The notes: a model not told the origin generated them from the letters alone. 64,000 bases of DNA from Papaver somniferum (GCF_003573695.1 NC_039362.1:17566063-17630062), one strand, 5' to 3'; shown: positions 1 through 12,599, counted from the stretch's first letter. Translations and numbers: made by a program.

Positions 1-2935
1 GCGTACTCAGTAGCCGTGTGAAAAACTACGCGTACTTACTACGCGTATCAACGGCTTTACGGGTTCTCAGTACGCGTAAAAAAATAATATGCGTACCGAG
101 TACCCGTGCGATTTCCCTTCCCTACAAGGGTGATCCGATCTGATCAGCCTTGTAGGGAATCCTCCGTATCCCTTCCCTACAATGGAAATGGGAGCCAATA
201 GTACTTGGGGGTTTGGTGTTTTGAGGGATGGAGAGGGATAGGGAAGGGATATCCCTCTCCATAGTGCTAGCTCTAGTGGTTGATTGTGTTTCTCCCAAGA
301 CCAAAGTTTAACACACAAAGAAAAAGAAAAGGAAAAAAACAAACCTGAAAGCCAAAATGAATTGATAGCTTAAGATTTTCATCTCTACAAGAGTGATTAA
401 GGAATACAATTACAGATATAGTAGAAAAGGATACATCAGTCCCATGATGCAGGCTACAGCAGTCCCTCATAGCCTGCGTAATTTACATATAGGGGTTATG
501 TATGCCCATTACATACACAGTTACTCAGGGGGTAAACCTAAAAGTAGAAGAGGATGAACCTTGCCTCACTGTCTTTTAGGAATGGTTTTGATTAACAACG
601 GCCAAACTGAACTCCGCATGCATGCTCTCAATGCGGATGAGTCATCCTTACCAGTCTTGTTGATAGTGATACCATGCATTAAAATAAAATGTATGGGGCA
701 GAGGGACAGCCCGTAGAACGAAGATTGAATTCAAGTGTAGCCCATCCAAATCGAACTCCACATAGCTTCAGTAAGGAGACTTCTTACTGAATTATTTTTC
801 TTCAGCAGATCTTGATTCTCCTTCCTTCTCCACCTTTATGAAAAACAATTCAGTTAGTGTTATCCTAAAGCATGGTTACCAACAACTATGTCCGTCTTTG
901 AATCATGTATCTCAGTATCCAGATTGTATTTACCTACGACATGTGAAATGAATACTTTACTCACATCTCTGGTTCCAATTCCAGTTCAATCTATAAGTGA
1001 GTATCACATATCTATGGTTCCAATTCCATTCGACTGATCAGCAATGCTCACTGTGTACCTTGAGCGTCAGTAATCAGTATGCCAACTGCATGGTGTTATA
1101 ACTTGAGCAGATCTACACTGTTACACTGCAGCAATCAGTTAAGATGATAACACCCGTTACCTACCCCTTTTTATGAAGGCTACCATGACAAAGACGCCAA
1201 AGAAAAATAAATCTCTTTAAAGATCTCAAATAGTTCATATCAACTACTGAACCTGTCTATGTCTGTCTTTAGAAGACAGTGTTCTCTAAATCTTTCTTTG
1301 CAGCTACCGTCTTTGAAATCTCTAGTGCTACAACTGAAGCTACACTTTGAAATCTCTATTTCTTGCAGTTACCCTCTTTGTAAACTGTCACGTGTCAAGA
1401 ATGGGAGACATCGTTTTACATACGCATATATTCTAGATGAGCAACTCAATTCCGGATCGCGGGGAACAATATGATCCAACACAAAGTGAAGAACAAGTAA
1501 CAAAATCACACTCCCAACTTCCCAAGAGAACGAGTACCACTACACTTTAGGAAGTCCTATATAATATGAATTCTATACATGATTTTCTTAACTCTAAAGC
1601 TCTAATAGATTAACAATTAGTGCAACCAAATTATCCAAGTTATTGAGTTCCAATTCATTCTTGACATCAAGAGTATGTGTTGGTCTTTATTAAGTGAGTA
1701 CTCGTAATGTTTTAGAAATTCGTTCCACTCAAGATTAGCTCTACCTAATCATTACCTATCAGCAAAGAAAATATAGCAAGAATTCTAAAAATAAACCTCA
1801 TGAAACTGGAAAACAGTGAAAGCACAATGATTAAATGTACTGTTACAGAAAGTTGTATATAAGGCACCTTTGTACCACATCATATTTAACAGATCAAAAA
1901 GATGCAAAGAAAAAATCATGAACCGTGTAGATTTGATGCATAGTTCAAGAAATTTGGATGCGCACACGATGAAATTACGAAGAACAAAACACCAAAAAGA
2001 TAACAATAGGTTTGAAAGCATATAAACTGATCAGTGACCAGGATCTGTCGCCAGCCTACTACGCAGCAAAGCTGAAGATAACAACAAAGATAGCTTCTAT
2101 TAGGTATTTCATCAAACAACTGACACGCATCTATAAGAATAGTGCAATGAATTATTAATGAATCCTTAATGTTATGAATATATGTAAAACTCATAATGTT
2201 GAATTCTTTTGAATAAGCAAAGGAAACCAAAGCAAAGCAACCCCCAAGCCTTCCCTATTTTAAAATGCAGTTAAAAGTGGGAAACCTTATTCAAACATAT
2301 TTAGGGAAATCCAAACTAAGATCATTGAAAAATAAAGCAGCAATGCAAATAATCCTTGTAATGTGTGTGCACCTACATTAAGTTATCACACAGTGCTGGC
2401 GTCACATGCAAATCTATAGCCCATCAAAAGTTAGAAGCAAATAATCAAAACCGTTAAGTTTCAACAACTTTTGATGCAAACCCAAATTCTGGACAAACCC
2501 TAACCTTCTATAAAAGCAATCTAATGGTTCAAGCCTATCTTTTTCTTTTGCTGTGATTACCAATGCTTACTTGTCTTGTTCTGGATCGGTAAGAATCTAC
2601 GTGTTTATCACTTTTGCTTACAACTATTTGTGATTTATAGGCATTTCAGAAATTATGTCAAAACGAGTCTTGAAAGTACTGTGTACTGCTACCTTCCCCT
2701 TTAAACTGTACTAGCAAATGGTTTGATGATGACAATGCAGCACAATTCTCATCACCAAGGCTATGAACTAACTCTCAGTATGCAAAATCAAGCAATCACT
2801 CATCTAATCGTCTTCTAGTCTAGTTTCTATCCGAATCTTCACATGAGTAATAAAAGAAGATACCCTATGTTTCGTTCGTAAACTCATTATAATTACGATG
2901 AGGATAATATAGATATTTTTATCGTTTTTTAAAAC
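1..2935. other. intergenic, no gene recognised
   Basis: I see no convincing exon here in either strand. The only open frames are short, lack family motifs and are interrupted. The first 110 bases are unusually rich in GCGTAC/ACGCGT words. An inverted repeat (CCCTACAAGG at 120-129 and CCTTGTAGGG at 148-157) lies just after them, perhaps the edge of an old transposon. The rest is AT-rich spacer. Confidence 0.5.
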
Positions 2936-3214
2936 AAAACTAGTCATAAAACCCAAGGTGATCAAACTTGTGGTACCAAAAACCCACTCAAATGTTGGGA
3001 TCCATTAAAACTCCATCTTAAACAAAATTGATACAAAACCCCCAAAATTTTAAAAATTGAAACAAAAACCCCAAATTTCAAAATTGTTTCATCAAAATCA
3101 AATTCTTTGGGGTTTCATCAACCGCGAGTTACCTTTGTTTTGTTGGGCTTCTTGTGTTACTTTTGTTTTGATGGGTTTTTTGTGGATGGATAGTGACGCC
3201 TTTGGGGTTATAAC
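2936..3214 (+). mobile_element. MITE-like element, copy 1
   Basis: This block starts near CTAGTCATAAAACCCAAGG and ends near GGGGTTATAACT. It matches, in opposite orientation, the block at 13177-13536. Shared parts include the T-rich 'TTTTGATGGGTTTTTTGTG' word (reverse complement in the other copy), the 'CCCACTCAAATGTTGGGATC' stretch and both ends. The ends resemble each other as poor terminal inverted repeats (GTTATAACYCC against GTCATAAAACCC). No coding capacity is seen. It is probably a non-autonomous DNA transposon; the superfamily is not determined. Confidence 0.6.
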
Positions 3215-3371
3215 TCGCGGACCGTAAATAGGTCAATCCCTCCCCGTAATTTTTAATTCCTTCCTCACAGTGCTTCCCTCCTCCAACCGGTTCTTTCCCT
3301 CCTATTAACATAACAGGACTCTACTGTTGACTAGTTAAATATAAGAAAAAGCGAAAGATACCATCTTCCTC

Positions 3372-3422
3372 CTACATCAGGTAAACCCCGTAGAACACTC
3401 TACACAGCACCACCTGATGTAG
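3372..3422. repeat. short inverted repeat
   Basis: CTACATCAGGT at 3372-3382 is mirrored perfectly by ACCTGATGTAG at 3412-3422, giving 11-bp arms around a 29-nt loop. It lies downstream of the UBP14-like relic. It may be a small transposon end or an incidental hairpin. Confidence 0.4.
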
Positions 3423-3802
3423 CATCCATTTCAGATAGAGCAGAGGCACTAGCTAGGATGGCTTAATATCCAATTTGTTTCTTTATAATCTCCATCCTCT
3501 CAGTAATCTCCATACCAGCAAACTAGTTACCACATGGAAACACTAACAAAAGAAATTTCACGCTAAAATGACAGCGACAGTAAACAGAGAAACTAGAACG
3601 GACAAAGAATCTTAATTATGCCGGTAAGTCTGTAACACTTTTATATATAGCAATATTTTCTTGAAAACCAAATGAAACCACGATCAATTATTGACAGGTA
3701 ATGGTAATAAGGTTCCCTCGGAGATAGGATCGTCGATCTATATGTGAAAGCTAAAAATGCACAACTGATGAAATAATATAAAGTTAATCAGGCTCATAGT
3801 AC

Positions 3803-4240
3803 CTGGGCCATCCATGTGAGAGAGCAACCAATCCATTGCCCCCGCCGCATTTGAGTGTTAACAGCCGCCTGATGATAGTTAAACCCCATAGTGATAAGCT
3901 GTGGGACAATACTCTCTTCAACTGACAAAATTGATTCTATAGTCTCAGATCCGGTAACTGTAAAACAGATAATATTAGATTAGGCACTAAGTAAGACACC
4001 AATACCCATATCTTGTTTTTCTCCAAGCATATATGTCTGACACTAATTCTCAGTGGCTTCTTGGACATAGCAACTTTTTCTTGGTCAGCCACTTTTCCAA
4101 ATGGAAATAGCAGTCGCTCTTCTATACCAAATTTGAAGCTCTTAGAGGAATCCAACTGGGCCTTCCATCATTTGCTCGCCCAACTTGGTGAAGAAATATA
4201 GGAAGAACTCCAAAGTATCCAAGGAAGAAGTTGAGACAAA
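3803..4240 (-). pseudogene. UBP14/USP5-like deubiquitinase relic
   Basis: Two exon remnants on the minus strand resemble plant UBP14 (USP5 family), the enzyme that disassembles free ubiquitin chains. The upstream piece (about 4240-3990) reads a catalytic-domain stretch: LEFFLYFFTKLGE, then after a stop and frame change SKSFKFGIEERL, matching the family pattern '..LEFFLHL..KVER..' and '..FKFGIEER..'. The downstream piece (3957-3803, bounded by AG and GT) reads VEESIVPQLITMGFN and, after a frameshift, NAAGAMDWLLSHMDGP, the family's UBA domain. An internal stop and at least two frame changes show that it is dead. Most exons are missing. The family call rests on my recognition of the motifs, not on an alignment. 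Confidence 0.65.
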
Positions 4241-4999
4241 TAAAAATAGTTAACAATAATAGCTGATAGCACAGGTACGCAATTAAAAACATACCTGCGC
4301 AGGTCTGATTGAAGAATCTGGATCATAATTGAGCTCAAAACCCCTAGCACCATGACCATCATTGCTTCCCATGCCATTATCGCCACTTTTCATGAAGTGA
4401 ATCTATATCCTGCCCAAACAATTGAGACGAGAAATTGCAGTGTCTGTCAGATTCACTTCTTACACAAAGTACCTTGGTTGGGAATGCAAAGGAGTTCACA
4501 TGTTCTAGAACCTCGAACCAACTCTTGCCGAGAAAAGCAAGTTGCCACCAACAGGATTCGGGTGTTAGCATAAGAAGGGCTCTCAACATGCTGACTCATT
4601 AAAGAACAGAAGAGGATGAAAATCATTAAGAAAAAAAATTAAAACTCTTTAACAAATTTGTTATTAAAGCATGCAGCGCGTAAAGGAAAATGTGTGCATG
4701 TGTTTGCCATGTAGAGTCTTTGACTGTTAAAAACACTACTTATTGTCTCATACAACCTAACCCCAACAAATTTAATAATGAAGACCACAATCTGCATGAA
4801 CCAAGGAGAGCTATTTAAGAGGACAATTGGAGCAGAACAGAACTAAAGACACAAAATACCATTTAAACCTTCAAAATGAAATTTAAAAAGATACAGAAAT
4901 TGGAGATGGAGAAATAAGCAAATGTCTACAGAAACTTTCAAACAAATTGTTTTCCATAAAAGTTGATACCGAAATACAAATTCATTGACCATGCTTGCA

Positions 5000-7428
5000 T
5001 CATACAGTTTTCACTTTATATATTTTCTGGAAGAATGTTGTTTCATCTTTCAGTAACGCTTTGTTGACACCTGCTTCGTCCTTAAATTCAATGAGCGCAT
5101 ACCTGTGTTCATCAAAAATATCAGCAACTTCTTCTAAAATCAGAAACTGAAAAGGGCATAGGGTTGTTGACTCAGCATCATAGGAAAGGTAGATCTGAGC
5201 ACTTATCATTGACACTATACTCAAAGAAGTAATTAAACAGAAAATCCAAGTTAACTGGACTAAGATCAATCCCTAATAGTGAAGAAGTACGAACCCTTTT
5301 CGCTTTTTAGTTGTTTTATCCAAGGGGAAGAATATCCTCAAAATTTTCCCACATTTACCAAACAATTTAGCCAACTTAAATAAAACCTGCAAATAAGAAA
5401 ATAAAGTCAGAATGGAAACTGACATGAATATTATAATCAAATTGAAAATTATATTCGATGGAAATTCACCAGATCGCCATCTTCTTTTTCTTCGTCTTCG
5501 TCCTCTTCCTCGTCGTTGCTGTTTTCTTCTTCTTCGTTGCTGTATTCATCCTCCACATCCTTGCCATCAAAACCACTAACTTTAACTGAGTATTTTGGTT
5601 CCTGAAACATTATAAAATCATTTACTATCAATCAGAACGACGCTATTTTCCACAGACCAAAACCCAACAACAAATACTGCAATTTCTGGTACTCACTGTA
5701 TATACTACAAACACAAGCAAGATCGTCACTCTTGAATGCAGCCTACGTTATCATTCAGACTACAAGTTATATCAAAAAAAACTTTTACAGTTATCTAATT
5801 TAACAATCATGATGTTATTAGGAATTGGTGTTAAAGAAATTTACCTTTTCATCATCGTCATTGTCATCATCAATAGCTCTACTCTTTGATTTCTTCGATT
5901 TCTGAAACAGTATAATATCAGATATTATCAACTGTAATGACCCTACTCTTCACTGACTAAAACCCAACAACAAATACTGCAATTCTACTAATCCTTGTAC
6001 ATACTACTAATACAAGCAAGATCAACATCGAAAATTTATTAAAGTAAAGTCTGTATCATCACAGACTAACTACATTTAAATAAAAATGCAGACAAAGAGA
6101 AAGGATAAGCAAAAGGAAACTTCTGAATGTAAACCAACACAAAAATGGAGTAATGTCTTCAGATTAACATGCCTTCTATACACAACGTGCAAAATGTATA
6201 AAGATGACAAGCATTAGAAGAAGTACCAACATTCATAAAATGATTTGAGATCAGATTATGCGAACCATCAATAGTATCAATCCAGAGACCAGTCGAGTCT
6301 CTTAGAGAACTGACTGTATTATATCTTCTTCTTTAAGAGGCACATTGATGGAAGTATGTAAAGTTTATATCATAATCAACTATTCATTCATCCCTAGACA
6401 ACTGCTGCCAATTTAAGTCTCTTTTGTACTGAACCATATATCTATTCAATTAAGTTTACCAAAACAATTGTATTCCAGTCCTTAAGGAGGGACTGTTCAA
6501 TATTAAGAGGTTTACCAACCATATTTCATTTCCATTGCTTAAATATACAAATAATTGGCTACATTATTCGTTGAGTAATGAAAATTTCTTTTAGCAATTG
6601 CTCCATTAAAATTTTGGGTTCAACAAACTTAAGCTATGTAAATAAATAGCTACATTGAAGCGTCCAAATTGAAAATGAATGACGTACCTGTCCAGGGAAG
6701 CATTCTTCTAAAAAATCTTTTACAACATCCATATGGGCACAATTCGTTAATCCTGTATGACTCTGTGCCGACAAAAGTATGCCAATAAGCAAGCCACCAG
6801 CATCAAAAATAGGTCCGCCCGATGAACCTTCAGCTCCATGAAGATTGTTGAGTTGGAATTCTGCAGCCATGTTACCCTCACAACGTCTACGTGGATGTGC
6901 AACATCCCCTCTTAAAAATGAATAATCATAATCATTTGGGTGCCCTATATGTAGAGCTTGAGAACCTACCATTGTATCATTCCTAGGAGTCAATTCCACG
7001 CGTCTTGTAAGAAATTTTACTTTCTTTTTTTCAATCTCGAGTAATGCTAAATCTGTATTTTCATTAGATTTAACAATGCTACAACGATAATAATCGTTCT
7101 TTTCCACATTCCGGATAAAAACAACTTTAGCACCAGCCACCACATGTTCGGCAGTGAGGACGTAACCCTTTTTTATTATAACTCCAGTCCCAACGGACGA
7201 TTTAACTACCTCTATGTTCTGAGCAGCCTGTTTTCGAGCTTGGCGAGTGCTGCTCACATATTCTTGATCGTTCATTTCCACATCTTCATTTTCATCGTTT
7301 GCTTCAATATGATCTAGAATAGCACATATTTTCACAACAGTATCCTTCATCTTTTCATAAAATAAATCAATTTGATCCTCTGGAATAAACTTTCCATTAA
7401 ACTCATTTTCAAATGAAACCCTCTTCAT
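5000..7428 (-). CDS. trypsin-like serine protease fused to an acidic region and an RRM
   Basis: Five exons join in phase: 7428-6688, 5901-5845, 5601-5470, 5386-5295 and 5102-5000 (stop), all with GT/AG borders, giving about 374 residues. Exon 1 (residues 1-247) is a chymotrypsin-fold/Deg-like protease domain: LTAEHVV (His95), NTDLALLEI (Asp126) and GSSGGPIF (Ser203) form a complete triad. Exon 2 is basic and then acidic. Exon 3 opens with YSVKVSGF (an RNP2-like strand) and then a run of Glu/Asp. Exons 4-5 give the rest of an RRM, and the exon 4/5 junction creates the RNP1 octamer KGYALIEF. The C-terminus is short for an RRM, with beta-4 poorly defined. There is no signal peptide or membrane segment. 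The ATG at 7428 is the first in frame. Function is unknown; I infer an RNA-associated or nuclear protease. Further small exons between 5901 and 6688 are possible, and cDNA is needed to fix the model. Confidence 0.7.
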
Positions 7429-7706
7429 GTAAACCCTAATTTCAAATCCTTCCTTTTCTTCTTAATTTGATGATAAACAGTTGATAATTCCAAACAAGCG
7501 ACTAGAGTTTGCACTGAGAGATAACAAACTTGTGATCGAAACTTAAGGCTCAGTGAGTGAGGAACGAAATGAAAAGAAAAAGGAGCATAGCTTCTGAGTA
7601 GCGGGGAGGGAGGAAGGGGAAAGTAAAAAAGAGAAAAAAGACATAAGGTGGCGAGTACAAAATAACCCAATTAGCCCTGAGTCAGACCTCAAAAAAGAAA
7701 AAAACA

Positions 7707-7729
7707 ATCTGACTCGGATCGAGTCAGAT
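7707..7729. promoter_or_regulatory. GAGTCA palindrome upstream of the protease-RRM gene
   Basis: ATCTGACTCG (7707-7716) and CGAGTCAGAT (7720-7729) form perfect 10-bp arms around GAT. A further GAGTCAGA half-site lies about 30 bp nearer the gene, at about 7678-7685. TGACTC/GAGTCA is a core of GCN4/bZIP-type sites. It lies about 280 bp upstream of the start codon on the minus strand, so a promoter role is plausible but inferred. Confidence 0.4.
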
Positions 7730-7740
7730 CCAGACGAAAG

Positions 7741-8389
7741 AGGTGCAAGTCACCAGCGTGGACAAATATAATTTCACTTGGCACAAAAGAGTTGTGCCAT
7801 TGCCAAGCCATGATAACTTTGGTTCCTTTGTAGTATATTATAGCAGACTTCCACCAATTTTAACATTTTTGTTAGACTTGGGAGGGTTTTGGTTTGTGTT
7901 CTCTTCGGATTTGAATTGCTTAAGCTTAGTACATAAAAGGAGCAAATAATGAAAATTTGTTATCAAAAACTGTTCCATGTTTTAAACTCCGAGTTTTCCC
8001 ACAAAGTGCTTCATCTTACTTTCTAAAGTGTCAAAACATCATTAGAAGAACTATGAATCTCCCTCTTACTTTCTAACTTTCGATGAAACTGCCTAAACTT
8101 TTATGAAAGCAGCAACTTGTAACCAAGGGTTGCTCCAGCAGTAAAATATGGGTCCATAAAATTTTAATTTATTTTTGATGAGAAAGTGTGACAGAGATCA
8201 CTCGAAAGAGAATGCGTACGTACAAAAGACTGAAAAATCAAAAAAAAAAATCCAGTCAGTGGATGGAACCCCGTTTGTTGCCTGCATTGTGTATGAATAT
8301 TGACGACAAATGGGACGCAAAGACAACAAAAAACAAAATGTAAATCTCTTGCGTGATTCTGGTTTCGGTGTTTTAAATGCTCTGGCTAG
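7741..8389. other. spacer, nothing recognised
   Basis: This is AT-rich sequence between the protease-RRM promoter side and the first FtsZ1 relic. I see no supported exon, repeat or RNA gene. Confidence 0.4.
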
Positions 8390-9236
8390 TTTTGGAACTC
8401 CCAACACCAAGCATTCTGGTTGCTGTCTCTCTCTCTCATTATACTGTAGCTTTTACATCCGCAAAATTAACAACCATCGGTTATAGTCAAAACCTATGGT
8501 ACAAAGCGAATTTAGAACAGAACTTCTAAAGTCTCAGCCAAGTGACTCTTGAGGAAGAATCTAATAACCAGAAAATGTTGTATTACGCCAAGTAACTTTT
8601 TACCTCAACCATGAGTCAAGTGTTTCCCTATTTGGATTTGCTTCTCCACGCTTGACTGCAGTAAGGCCTGACCATTCCTAAACAGACATTCAAAACAAAA
8701 ATTAGCATGGCAATATAAAATGCAATATACATAACATACAACCCAAACCATAGATATAAAGAATACTCATGGAAGAACTTGTTCCTTGAGGGAATCGGAA
8801 TTTCATATATAACCTAATTTCACCAACGCATTCAGGTTTACAACAGATGGGAGCATGTATCAGCATCGGTTAGCAACTTAATTTATTTGCTGCAACTTCT
8901 ATTTTGATAATAGATTTGAACTTCAGGGAAATAAATGGAGAAAGGCAAAATATAACTACACTCTACAAGGGAAAGCCCAATTTCACCAGCACATTCAAGT
9001 TTACAACCAAAGGGAGCATATATCAGCAATGGTTAACGACTTATTTTTCAAATTGCAGATTTGAAGCTCAGGGAAATAAAAGGACAAGCCCTAAATTTAC
9101 CTACACTCTACCAGGGAAAGCTTATTGCAGATGTGTCTGTGCAGGAGCTACATTGAGCGGCCGGTTGTTGGGTATAGGAATTAGAGTGTCCACTGAAGCT
9201 GGTAGCTTTTTGACAGCTTCCAGATCCTGCAAAAGA
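8390..9236 (-). pseudogene. FtsZ1-like relic, copy C
   Basis: Fragments of the tubulin-like chloroplast division protein FtsZ1 on the minus strand. The piece at 9236-9108 reads LEAVKKLPASVDTLIPIPNN and then RPLNVAPAQT, matching FtsZ1 'LEA.EKLQ.NVDTLIVIPNDRLLD'. The piece at about 8480-8390 retains the MLGVG word and aligns at the nucleotide level with the intact-looking exon at 13640-13725. The block between them at 8510-8655 repeats 11290-11450 and 14737-14850. No GTP-binding exon is present in this copy. Exon order and gaps indicate a truncated, rearranged duplicate. Confidence 0.6.
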
Positions 9237-9721
9237 TGGGTTATATTTAAAACCTAAGTATAAACGGGATAGACCAGAATAGTGGCAAATACACGTCCCA
9301 CAATATAGAACAGGATAAACCAGGTTTGTAATTTTGTATTCCAGGAATATTTGCAATCATTCAAGTTGATACATGTTGCACTATCGGAAAACAGGATAAA
9401 CCAGGTTTGTAATTTTGTATTCAAGTTGATACATGTTCACCATATAGGTCCAGATTTGTATTTGACGAATATTTATACTCAAGATCATACATGTTACCCT
9501 ATAAGAGAAAAGGATAAACTTATTCGACCAGAAAAGGGGCAAGCCGATACAGTAACACTATAGAGAACCGGATAAACAGATCCACCAATTTAGGGCATGT
9601 TTTAGGAATAGTTGCTAACATTCATTGCAAAGCTACGGCCACTTGTCCTTAGCATGCATTGTAACTAAAATCATATGAACTAAAAAAGTTGAAGTGAACA
9701 TAGATTTATCTATTTCTCATT

Positions 9722-9840
9722 AGACCTAAGGCGGAGCCCAGGCCCAGGACGCCTAATGAGAAAAGCGCCCAAAAGCGCTGTGCAGGCGCTTTTCCGCCTA
9801 ATGGGAAAATGATCAAAAAATAATTTAGGCGGCTACACAG
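9722..9840. repeat. AGGCG-rich palindromic block
   Basis: This GC-rich patch beside the last FtsZ1 exon contains a perfect inverted repeat, AAAAGCGCC (9761-9769) with GGCGCTTTT (9785-9793), and several GGCG/CGCC words. A related patch sits at the equivalent place in the next FtsZ1 copy (about 12515-12585), and another GGCGCC-rich patch lies near 12160-12245. It looks like a degraded insertion with TIR-like ends that was duplicated together with the FtsZ1 units. Confidence 0.4.
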
Positions 9841-9847
9841 ATTCCTG

Positions 9848-11177
9848 CTATGATTTGGGATCCAAGAAAACTGATTTCTGGAATGTTCCGCAAAACCTAG
9901 AGGCAATCATGTTTACATGCACCTCGCCTGTGTAACTGTCATCAATTACAGACCCAAAGATTATGTCCACAGTTGGGTCTGCTAAGCTGGTTACTAACAA
10001 AACAGCTGGGTTGCGCCGATACTTGTAGAGCATGTCCGTACCCATGTCAGATATGTATCATGCCGGCTACCTATACCAACACCAACATCATATTTGAAGG
10101 CAAAAGTAAGATATTTTTTGAAAAGGCATATCCGATTCTCAAAAGCATATTGGCATCGCACACCCATACCAGTATTTGTGCAACCCAGCAAAAAAGTATG
10201 ATCAGAATTAGCGAACACCATGTGGCTTGTTTTGACTGCACCTAAAAACTGAGAAGAGTGAAAACCCATCTCGACTTTTTGAGCAGCTTTCTAAAGCGTT
10301 ACAACTACGTTGTACAATTAATCAGAATAACTGTGTAGAGTAGCTATGTTAAACTTGATACTAAGATAAGGTAATAAAATACCTGTGACGCTCTGATCCC
10401 CCCTCTTGCAAAGTCCGGTCCTTTCAATCAAACATATTAAAAACCACACCAGTTGCCTGCTCAATTAATCAATCAATGGAGATGACGTTTCCTGTAGGAT
10501 GTAGTGCTGCCTCTTCAGCTAGGTTCGCGCCAATGGAAACCCTAGTACCAAGCATGATGTTCCCGTGTTTTCATCAGTAAGCATGGAATCTGGATCAAGA
10601 CGTGAAAATAAAACAACATTAACTATAAAAGGAACAAAGACGAGGTTATGAGATACACGGATTGTGAAGTTGATGCTCACAGTTATAAATATAAGATTCC
10701 TTAAACAGCTTGGCAAGCTGATAACTGTCACACTATATATAACAAGATATACTTATCCACCATTAAGACCCTACTACTCTAGGAATAGTTGCTAATATTC
10801 GTGGCCAAGTTATTCTCGCTTGTGCTTAGTGTGCTAAGTAACTAAAAACATACTATGAACTAAAGTTGAAGTGGGTGTATGTTTAATTATTTACTGGCAT
10901 AGGAACGAGGAAAAAGAATGAAAGGTATTTCAGAAATAGTTTAAAGGAACACATACCTGTATGTTGTATAGCCTTTCTTCGATCTCCAAAACTGAATGGA
11001 TAAGTTACCACACCTACGGTTAAGTAAACATCATACTTAGGGAATCGAGCTGCTAAAACTAGAGCAAACCCAGCACCGGAAGCAACAAAAACAACATCCG
11101 AGTCAACAAGGACTTGACATATTGCACCTTTTCACTCCTCGCCACCTGCTCTCCTATCTCCGGATTCCCCCCAGTAC
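9848..11177 (-). pseudogene. FtsZ1-like relic, copy B
   Basis: The minus-strand order is as follows. The G-domain exon 11177-10957 (AG/GT borders intact) reads TGGNPEIGEQVA, then after frame changes DVVFVASGAGF and LTVGVVTYPFSF. A stub of the next exon is at about 10739-10680. The mid-domain exon at about 10600-10490 is badly mutated. The last exon, about 10000-9848, reads TSLADPTVDIIFGSVIDD and then YTGEVHVNMIASRF. TSLADP, the DD-Y-GE stretch and the FQK..DP tail fit FtsZ1 better than FtsZ2. The glycine-rich GTP loop is ruined and frames shift, so it cannot make a working GTPase. The exon carrying LEA.KK is absent between its neighbours. Confidence 0.7.
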
Positions 11178-11449
11178 CTGTATTCCGGCACAAAATATCA
11201 GTCAGTTACGAGACGTAACATAACGTTCACAGTGGTTCAATAAATCTGATAGTTGTATTTGCTTCATAGTGGTTTAATACTATAGAGGTATAGCTACCAA
11301 GCGACTTCAGCAGAGAACTTCTAAAGTCTTAACCAAGTGACTTTTCCGGAAGAATCTAATAACTAAAAAATGTTGTATTAAACCAAGTAACTTTTTACCT
11401 CAATCATGAGTCAATTGTCCCCCTATTTGGATTTGCTTCTCCACACTTG

Positions 11450-11526
11450 ACTGCAGTAAGAATTAGAGTGTCCACAGAAGCTGATAGTTTTTTTGACAGC
11501 TTCCAGATCCTGCAAGAGATTGTTGC
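11450..11526 (-). pseudogene. FtsZ1 exon fragment (copy D)
   Basis: The minus strand reads LQDLEAVKK followed by a frame change into SVDTLI-like sequence, a third copy of the exon seen at 9236-9108 and 13998-13850. Its upstream intron (11526-12060) repeats the 9240-9620 and 14010-14290 introns, including GAACAGGATAAACCAG words. It lies upstream of the G-domain exon of copy B, which is the wrong order for one gene, so it belongs to a separate broken unit. Confidence 0.55.
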
Positions 11527-12599
11527 ATTTAAAACCTAAAACACAAATAGTATATACCAGAATAGTGGCAGATACATATCCCACTATATAGAACAGGATA
11601 AACCAGGTTTGTAATTTTGTATTCCGTGAATATTTGCAAACATTCAAGTTGATACATGTTACACTATTGGAGAACAGGATAAACCAGTTCATCAAATAGG
11701 TCCAGCTTTGTATTCAATGAATATTTGCGAATACTCAAGTTGATACATGTTACACTCTAAGAGAACAGGATAAACTTATCCACCATGTAAGCCCTATTTG
11801 GATAAGTCTGTACATGTAATAGACCAGAAAAGGGGCAAGCCAATACAGTGGCACTATAGAGAACTGGATAAACAGATCCACCATTTAGGCCCTGCTTTAG
11901 GAATAGTTGTTAACATTCAATGTCAAGCTATGCTCGCTTGTGCTTAGCGTGCATTTTAACTAAAATCATCATATATCGAACTAAAGATGAAGTGAAAACA
12001 CATTTATCTATTTCTTGGCACGAGAATGACAAAAGTTAACTGAAAGTATTCCGGATCCACTTTAAAGGAACACACAGCTGTACAGTGAACAACCCTCCAT
12101 TGAGGACCGTTATCTGCTGCTGCAGGAACAGGAAGTGGAGATTCCTTTATGGCAATTTCTTATTCCCGCCTATGTAGCAAAAGTCGTTAGGCGGGTGGGT
12201 GGGGACTGGCGCCTAGAAGGACTACTCGGGGATTAGCCGGGGAGTAGTCGAATATATAAATATACACATAAAGCCGAAATATATATATAATATTTTATGA
12301 TTTTATAGTCGTCTTTACAAGACATATTTCTTTTCATTTTAACTAAACCCAGGAGTCATAAAATTTACGTAAATGTATAAACAAGTAGGAGAAGATTAAG
12401 AAGAAAAAGAATCAAGATTCGAAGGATTTTTTCACAAAATTCTCTCTTTTGTTACTGTTTTACTTTTTACTCTTTGATTTAGCCAAAAAAAAATGTTATT
12501 TACTGTTCTTACTCATTAGACGCAAGGCGGCGCCCAGGCCCAGGCCGCCTAATGGGAAAACGCCCAAAAAATTTAGGCTACACAGTCCCTCTTAGATGA

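Noticed and set aside
4330..4590. Further UBP14 exons on the minus strand
   Set aside because: The text has protein-like patches (KSGDNGMGSNDGHG) but I could not match them to the family.
9994..10269. 91-codon minus frame next to the last FtsZ1 exon, duplicated at 12732-12953
   Set aside because: Its similarity to the second copy is explained by duplication of the FtsZ1 unit; the frame is broken in the second copy and matches no FtsZ segment, so it is probably intron.
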